Source of the DNA: Acidimicrobiales bacterium | GTDB lineage: Bacteria > Actinomycetota > Acidimicrobiia > Acidimicrobiales > Acidimicrobilacustridaceae | DNA: 5,845 bases | Assembly (NCBI GenBank): GCA_023264135.1 | Contig: JALQSZ010000101.1 | Coordinates: 1-5,845, forward strand | Direction: 5' to 3' | Part shown: positions 1 through 3,282 of the stretch, one piece after another | Layout: each line of letters opens with the position of its first letter | Numbering within the stretch: the first letter of the stretch is position 1 | Translations under genes and position numbers: made by a program | The notes under the pieces: generated by a model | The model's input: only the letters and a program-made list of their open reading frames with translations | Told to the model about the DNA's origin: nothing | The model's database searches: none

Positions 1-3
1 GTT

Positions 4-411
4 ATGACCACTGTCCGTCCACCAATCTTCGATTTTGACGATGCCTTCTTCTGGGAAGGCGTCAAGGAACACAAACGTCTGATTCAGCGCTGTGGTGAGT
101 GCGGGACGCTTCGTCATCCGCCAACTCCGATGTGCGCGAAGTGTGGTTCCACAAACAACGAGGCAATGGAATCGGCCGGAAACGGAACGATCCTCACGTG
201 GATTGTCTCGCAGCATCCGACTGAGCCCGACGCTGATCCCCGAATCGTCATCCTCGTGCAACTCGATGAGGGAACCCGCATTGTTTCGAATCTCATTGAT
301 GTCGAAGCAAGACATGACCAAATGTTGAACGACAAGCGCGTCAACGTTTGTTTCGTTGACTACGACGGCACGGTGCTTCCGCAGTTCCGACTGGCCGAGG
401 TGCAGCCATGA
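4..411 (+). CDS. DUF35 zinc-ribbon / OB-fold protein, partner of the downstream thiolase-like aldolase
   Basis: This is a 135-residue protein with the usual length and layout of free-standing DUF35 proteins. An N-terminal helix (around residues 12-28, FFWEGVKEHKRLIQR) leads into a rubredoxin-like zinc ribbon with all four ligands present (C30, C33, C44, C47; CGEC and CAKC). An OB-fold beta domain follows (about residues 55-135, opening with GNGTILTWIV). Family knowledge: DUF35 proteins pair with thiolase-superfamily enzymes. In the Ltp2-ChsH2 steroid aldolase the DUF35 domain is needed for activity, and in other members the OB fold contacts CoA substrates. The stop codon overlaps the start of the thiolase-like gene (ATGA), which strongly suggests a cytoplasmic complex made in equal amounts. 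The ATG at position 4 fits the family's N-terminus; only three bases lie upstream, so its ribosome-binding site and promoter cannot be seen. It is certain as DUF35; the exact partner is inferred from context. Confidence 0.93.
   Translation: MTTVRPPIFDFDDAFFWEGVKEHKRLIQRCGECGTLRHPPTPMCAKCGSTNNEAMESAGNGTILTWIVSQHPTEPDADPRIVILVQLDEGTRIVSNLIDVEARHDQMLNDKRVNVCFVDYDGTVLPQFRLAEVQP
397..410 (+). promoter_or_regulatory. Ribosome-binding site and coupled ATGA start of the thiolase-like gene
   Basis: GAGG at 397-400 lies seven bases before the ATG at 408-410. The start codon shares bases with the TGA stop of the DUF35 gene (409-411). The site sits inside the last codons of the DUF35 gene, so translation of the two proteins is probably coupled. 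Confidence 0.7.
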
Positions 412-1544
412 GCGCTACTCGAGCAGTCATCGCCGGCATTGGTCACACCGAGTTTTCACAGAACTCTGGTCGATCCACTTTGCAGCTCGCGGCCGAGGCC
501 TCGCGAGACGCGATTCGAGATGCAGGCTTCTCCCCTACCGAGGTCGATGGCACGGTCACGTTCTCAATGGACACCAATGACGAACTCGCCCTCATCCGAA
601 CCATTGGTGTTCCGACGTTGCGCTTCTGCGCTCGCACTCGCGGAGGCGGAGGCGGAGCCAGCGCCACTGTGCAGTTAGCTGCTGCCGCGGTGGAAAGTGG
701 CCAGGCCGATGCAGTTCTCGTCTACCGAGCCTTCAACGAACGGTCGGCACATCGATTTGGCCAGCCCGTTCAGGCGAACCCCGATCCAGCGTGGAATTGG
801 GCGAGTCCGTTCAGCCTGAACACGCCTGCGAAGGTCTATTCACTGACCTTCCAGCGCTACATGTACGAATTCGGCCTCACCAACGAAGATTTCGGGCGCT
901 ACACCGTCGTCGCTCGCGACTGGGCATCGACAAACCCCAATGCACAGTTCTTTGAACGGCCAATCACACTGCAAGACCACCAAGATTCGCGCTGGATTGT
1001 TGAACCGATTCTGCGCAAGCTCGATTGCTGTCTTGAGTCCGACGGTGGTGTTGCGCTCTTGATCACCTCGGCCGAACGGGCAGCCGAACATGGCGCCGAT
1101 GCGGTGCCGATTCTCGCGTCGTCGGCCATGCACCTTGAAGGTGGCCACGAAATGTTCTCGTACTACCACGAGGACCTCGCGGAATATCCCGAAGGTCGTG
1201 CACTTGGAGAGCAGCTCTACCGTCAGGCCGGAATTACCGCTGCCGACATCGACGTTGCGATGATTTACGAGAACTTCAGTCCCATCGTGTTCTTGCAACT
1301 CGAATCGTTTGGCTTCTGTGGGCGCGGCGAAGCAAGCGACTTCATCAAAGACGGCCATATCGGACGCGGTGGTTTGTTGCCCGTGAATACCAATGGCGGA
1401 CTTTTAGGCGAGGGCTACATCCACGGCATGAACAACATCGTTGAAGGCGTGCGTCAGATCAGAGGTACGTCGCCAAATCAGATCTCCGGAGCTGAGCATG
1501 TGCTCGTCAGCGCCGGCCGTAGCGGCATCATTTTGGGCCGTTGA
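408..1544 (+). CDS. Thiolase-superfamily protein of the Ltp2/SCPx-like type, probable retro-aldolase (lipid-transfer protein family)
   Basis: This 378-residue protein spans a complete thiolase fold. The N-terminal half opens with AVIAGIGHTEFS (residues 6-17); the C-terminal half has the blocks YENFSP (287-292), NTNGGLLGEGYIHG (327-340) and the end SAGRSGIILG (368-377). These blocks mark the actinobacterial Ltp/SCPx-like branch. The classical catalytic residues are gone. My hand alignment puts G81 of a poly-Gly loop (79-83) where the nucleophilic Cys should be, Y287 at the HDCF/NEAF position, Y337 at the GHP histidine, and no Cys in the final block. Family knowledge: Ltp2 with DUF35 cleaves a steroid side-chain beta-hydroxyacyl-CoA by retro-aldol chemistry, using active-site tyrosines. 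The YRAFNERS motif (106-113) also suits this group. Paired with the preceding DUF35 gene, an aldolase is more likely than an acyltransferase. The substrate (steroid, other isoprenoid or branched acyl-CoA) is unknown. No signal peptide; cytoplasmic. Confidence 0.88.
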   Translation: MSATRAVIAGIGHTEFSQNSGRSTLQLAAEASRDAIRDAGFSPTEVDGTVTFSMDTNDELALIRTIGVPTLRFCARTRGGGGGASATVQLAAAAVESGQADAVLVYRAFNERSAHRFGQPVQANPDPAWNWASPFSLNTPAKVYSLTFQRYMYEFGLTNEDFGRYTVVARDWASTNPNAQFFERPITLQDHQDSRWIVEPILRKLDCCLESDGGVALLITSAERAAEHGADAVPILASSAMHLEGGHEMFSYYHEDLAEYPEGRALGEQLYRQAGITAADIDVAMIYENFSPIVFLQLESFGFCGRGEASDFIKDGHIGRGGLLPVNTNGGLLGEGYIHGMNNIVEGVRQIRGTSPNQISGAEHVLVSAGRSGIILGR

Positions 1545-1547
1545 CCG

Positions 1548-1553
1548 AAAGGA
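1548..1553 (+). promoter_or_regulatory. Ribosome-binding site of the amidohydrolase gene
   Basis: AAAGGA lies six bases before the ATG at 1560, within the 15-base gap after the thiolase-like gene. This is the clearest Shine-Dalgarno-like sequence in the window. It supports the start at 1560 and suggests independent loading of ribosomes on this gene. The gap is too short to hold a separate promoter. Confidence 0.7.
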
Positions 1554-1559
1554 ACAACC

Positions 1560-2666
1560 ATGACCATCACTGAATCCAACATCGTTCTCAATCGCACCGG
1601 CGAACGCATTATCTCGGCCGATTCGCATGTGTCGATTAGTCAAGATCAGGTCAAGGCAAACCTCGATCCGAAATTCCACCCGGACTACGACAAAGCCCAA
1701 CAAGCATTTGCGGCGCGAGTTGCGGCGAATATGAATGCCGCTCGAGTGAATACCGAAGCAATGACGCGCAACCCGCATGCGGCATTCACTCGGCCCGGCT
1801 ATCACACCGCTTCCGATCGACTCGCCGACATGGACGCCGACGGCGTCGACGTTGAAATCATCTATTCCGAGGTCAGCGCTTTCCGTTACATCGGCGACAT
1901 GGAGCGAGGTGCAGCAGAAGCCACACGAGCATTCAACGATGTGCTGACACAGTTCGCTTCGACCGACCCCCGCCGTCTCGTCGTGAGTTACCAAATTCCA
2001 ATTCACGACATCGACTCGGCGGTTGCAGAAGTTCAACGAGTTGCCGCGTTGGGAGCGAAGTCGCTCCAGATTCCGGTGTTCCCGACCGAACTCGGCCAGC
2101 CCGACTATTTCGACGAACGCTACGAACCGCTGTGGGCGGCTGTTCAGGAGACCGGCCTTCCGATGTGTTGCCACATTGGCATCAACACCAACCTCGACGA
2201 ACTGACTCGTCGCGACCCAACTCCGCAAAAGGGAATCATGGTCACAATGACCGCTCTTTCCACCGCCGAAGCGCTCGGCATGTGGATTCTCACCGGCACG
2301 CTTGAAAAGTTTCCCGATCTCAAGCTCGTATTTGTTGAACCCGGTATCGGTTGGATCGCCCACTATCTCGATCTCATCGACGACATGGTTGTTCGTCAGG
2401 GCTACGTCTACGACAACTTGAGTGAGCTTCCAAGTTTCTATTTCCGTCGGAACATGTGGACCACGTTCATCGATGAACCGAAGTCGATCGAACTGCTTCG
2501 CCACGAGGTCGGCGTCGACAACATCATGTGGTCCACCGACTTCCCACACCCCGTCACCAGTTGGCCCGATTCACAAGATCTCATTGAGCGCGCCTTTCAG
2601 GGCATTCCGTATGACGAAAAGCGCAAGATCGTGTGCGACAACGCCGTCAAAGTCTGGAACCTGTGA
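1560..2666 (+). CDS. Amidohydrolase family 2 (ACMSD-like) metal-dependent hydrolase or decarboxylase
   Basis: This 368-residue TIM-barrel protein belongs to the amidohydrolase_2 family (Pfam PF04909), which includes ACMSD and related decarboxylases and hydrolases. Candidate metal-site residues are in order: D21-S-H23 after the first strand (IISADSHV), H205 in MCCHIG, E260 in FVEPGIGW, and D327 in MWSTDFPHP with H330 close by. ACMSD has HxH at the first site and His at the fourth. Here the first is DxH and the fourth is Glu, a pattern I recall as common among actinobacterial relatives that are mostly uncharacterised. RLADMDADGVDVEIIY (87-102) is typical of the family. There is no signal peptide, so a cytoplasmic enzyme is expected. 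It follows the aldolase gene and overlaps the TetR gene by four bases, so it probably acts in the same catabolic pathway, by C-C bond hydrolysis, decarboxylation or hydration of an intermediate. The reaction cannot be decided from sequence. Confidence 0.88.
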   Translation: MTITESNIVLNRTGERIISADSHVSISQDQVKANLDPKFHPDYDKAQQAFAARVAANMNAARVNTEAMTRNPHAAFTRPGYHTASDRLADMDADGVDVEIIYSEVSAFRYIGDMERGAAEATRAFNDVLTQFASTDPRRLVVSYQIPIHDIDSAVAEVQRVAALGAKSLQIPVFPTELGQPDYFDERYEPLWAAVQETGLPMCCHIGINTNLDELTRRDPTPQKGIMVTMTALSTAEALGMWILTGTLEKFPDLKLVFVEPGIGWIAHYLDLIDDMVVRQGYVYDNLSELPSFYFRRNMWTTFIDEPKSIELLRHEVGVDNIMWSTDFPHPVTSWPDSQDLIERAFQGIPYDEKRKIVCDNAVKVWNL

Positions 2667-3253
2667 GCGCACCGACTCGAACCCGATCGGGGAATCAGTT
2701 CCTCGATCGGGACACGCTCATTGCCGTCGCGGCCGACCTCGCCGACACAAACGGGTGGAGCGAACTCACAATGTCGAAAGTGGCCGAGGCCGTCGATCGA
2801 CACGTCAGTTCGCTGTATTCACATGTCGATGACCTCGACGCCTTGCGTCGCGACATCGCGCTTCTCGCCGTGACCGAACTCGGTGATGTCGTCCGCGAAG
2901 CCAGCATCGGTCGCAGCGGAGCCGACGCGCTCACTGCCATTGCCGAGGCCGAACGCGATTTTGCTCGCGCTCACCCTGGCCGCATGGCCGCGCTTCGGGG
3001 TCACCTCGGGGTTGATGACCCCGAGTTTCGAACGCAAGCGCTGCGGATCGCCCAACCGATTCGCTTAGTGCTCGGCTCATTCGGGTTAAACGAACAACAA
3101 GTGGCGATTGCTCACCGCGTTTTCAGCGCAACGGTTCGGGGCCTCATTGAACCGGGCACTCCACTTGGCACCGCCGACGATGACATCGCCCTGCAAGCGT
3201 CGGTCACGCTGTTTGTGACCGCTCTGCAGAGTGGAAACTGGCCAACGCTTTAA
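2663..3253 (+). CDS. TetR/AcrR-family transcriptional regulator
   Basis: I choose the GTG at 2663, giving 196 residues. It forms a GTGA overlap with the hydrolase stop and leaves a normal TetR N-terminal tail of about 15 residues. An ATG at 2633 in the same frame is possible but would add ten residues inside the previous gene. The DNA-binding domain covers residues 16-65: helix 1 at RDTLIAVAADLADTNGW, then the helix-turn-helix at about 36-55 (TMSKVAEAVDRHVSSLYSHV), where the normal G-V-S-x-x-x-L-Y turn is replaced by RHVSSLY. Residues 70-196 form an all-helical ligand-binding domain resembling the WHG-type TetR C-terminal family. No Shine-Dalgarno sequence is visible before the GTG, so translation is probably coupled to the hydrolase. 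As last gene of the operon it most likely represses its own operon and is released by a pathway CoA ester or substrate (inference). A strong inverted repeat lies in codons 7-17. Confidence 0.87.
   Translation: MSAPTRTRSGNQFLDRDTLIAVAADLADTNGWSELTMSKVAEAVDRHVSSLYSHVDDLDALRRDIALLAVTELGDVVREASIGRSGADALTAIAEAERDFARAHPGRMAALRGHLGVDDPEFRTQALRIAQPIRLVLGSFGLNEQQVAIAHRVFSATVRGLIEPGTPLGTADDDIALQASVTLFVTALQSGNWPTL
2682..2711. repeat. 30-bp near-perfect inverted repeat in the 5' end of the TetR gene; possible operator or mRNA hairpin
   Basis: The left arm CCCGATCGGGGAA (2682-2694) and right arm TTCCTCGATCGGG (2699-2711) flank the loop TCAG (2695-2698). Of 13 pairs, 12 are Watson-Crick; the other (2690/2703) is G-T, which could still wobble in RNA. 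The left arm also contains its own perfect 10-bp palindrome (2682-2691), and CGATCGGG occurs twice as a direct repeat exactly 20 bp apart (2684 and 2704). The element starts 20 bases into the reading frame and is fully coding. The size suits a TetR operator. As RNA it would form a stable stem just beyond the footprint of a ribosome on the GTG start. There is no T-run after it, so it is not an intrinsic terminator. The repeat is seen directly; the role is inferred. Confidence 0.6.
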
Positions 3254-3282
3254 CGCCGACGTTCGACGCTCCGAGCGTTCGC
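3244..3282. terminator. Possible weak bidirectional terminator between convergent genes
   Basis: The 29-base gap between the TetR stop and the UPF0182 stop holds small inverted repeats. ACGCT (3266-3270) pairs with AGCGT (3274-3278) over a CCG loop, AACG (3252-3255) pairs with CGTT (3260-3263), and AACGCT (3244-3249) pairs with AGCGTT (3274-3279). The stems are short and have no T-tract on either strand, so this is only a candidate. The convergent layout is the main support. Confidence 0.25.

Noticed and set aside
643..658. GGCGGA-type repetition in the thiolase-like gene
   Set aside because: It encodes the poly-Gly loop typical of this Ltp branch, so protein constraint explains it; not a mobile or regulatory repeat.
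840..1358. 172-codon minus-strand frame inside the thiolase-like gene
   Set aside because: It overlaps conserved blocks of a solid gene, and its own product looks like no family.
408..1544. Naming the gene as an acetyl-CoA acetyltransferase
   Set aside because: The catalytic Cys and His residues needed for thiolase chemistry are absent in my alignment, so that name would assert an activity the sequence does not support.
1404..2549. 381-codon open frame on the minus strand opposite the thiolase-like and amidohydrolase genes
   Set aside because: It is a shadow of codon bias. The translation is rich in Val, Arg and His with no domain I recognise, and it lies across two well-supported genes on the other strand.
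2422..2832. 136-codon plus-strand frame bridging the hydrolase and TetR genes
   Set aside because: Ser/Arg/Thr-rich shadow in a different frame from both real genes.
3005..3025. Perfect 8-bp hairpin (CTCGGGGT / ACCCCGAG, 5-base loop) inside the TetR gene
   Set aside because: One stem of this size is about what chance gives in a window of this length and composition, it lies mid-gene, and no T-run follows.
408..3253. TTA leucine codons (for example L90 and L333 of the thiolase-like protein) as possible bldA-type control
   Set aside because: At this moderate G+C, TTA codons are not rare enough to imply such regulation, and there is no sign of a Streptomyces-like host.
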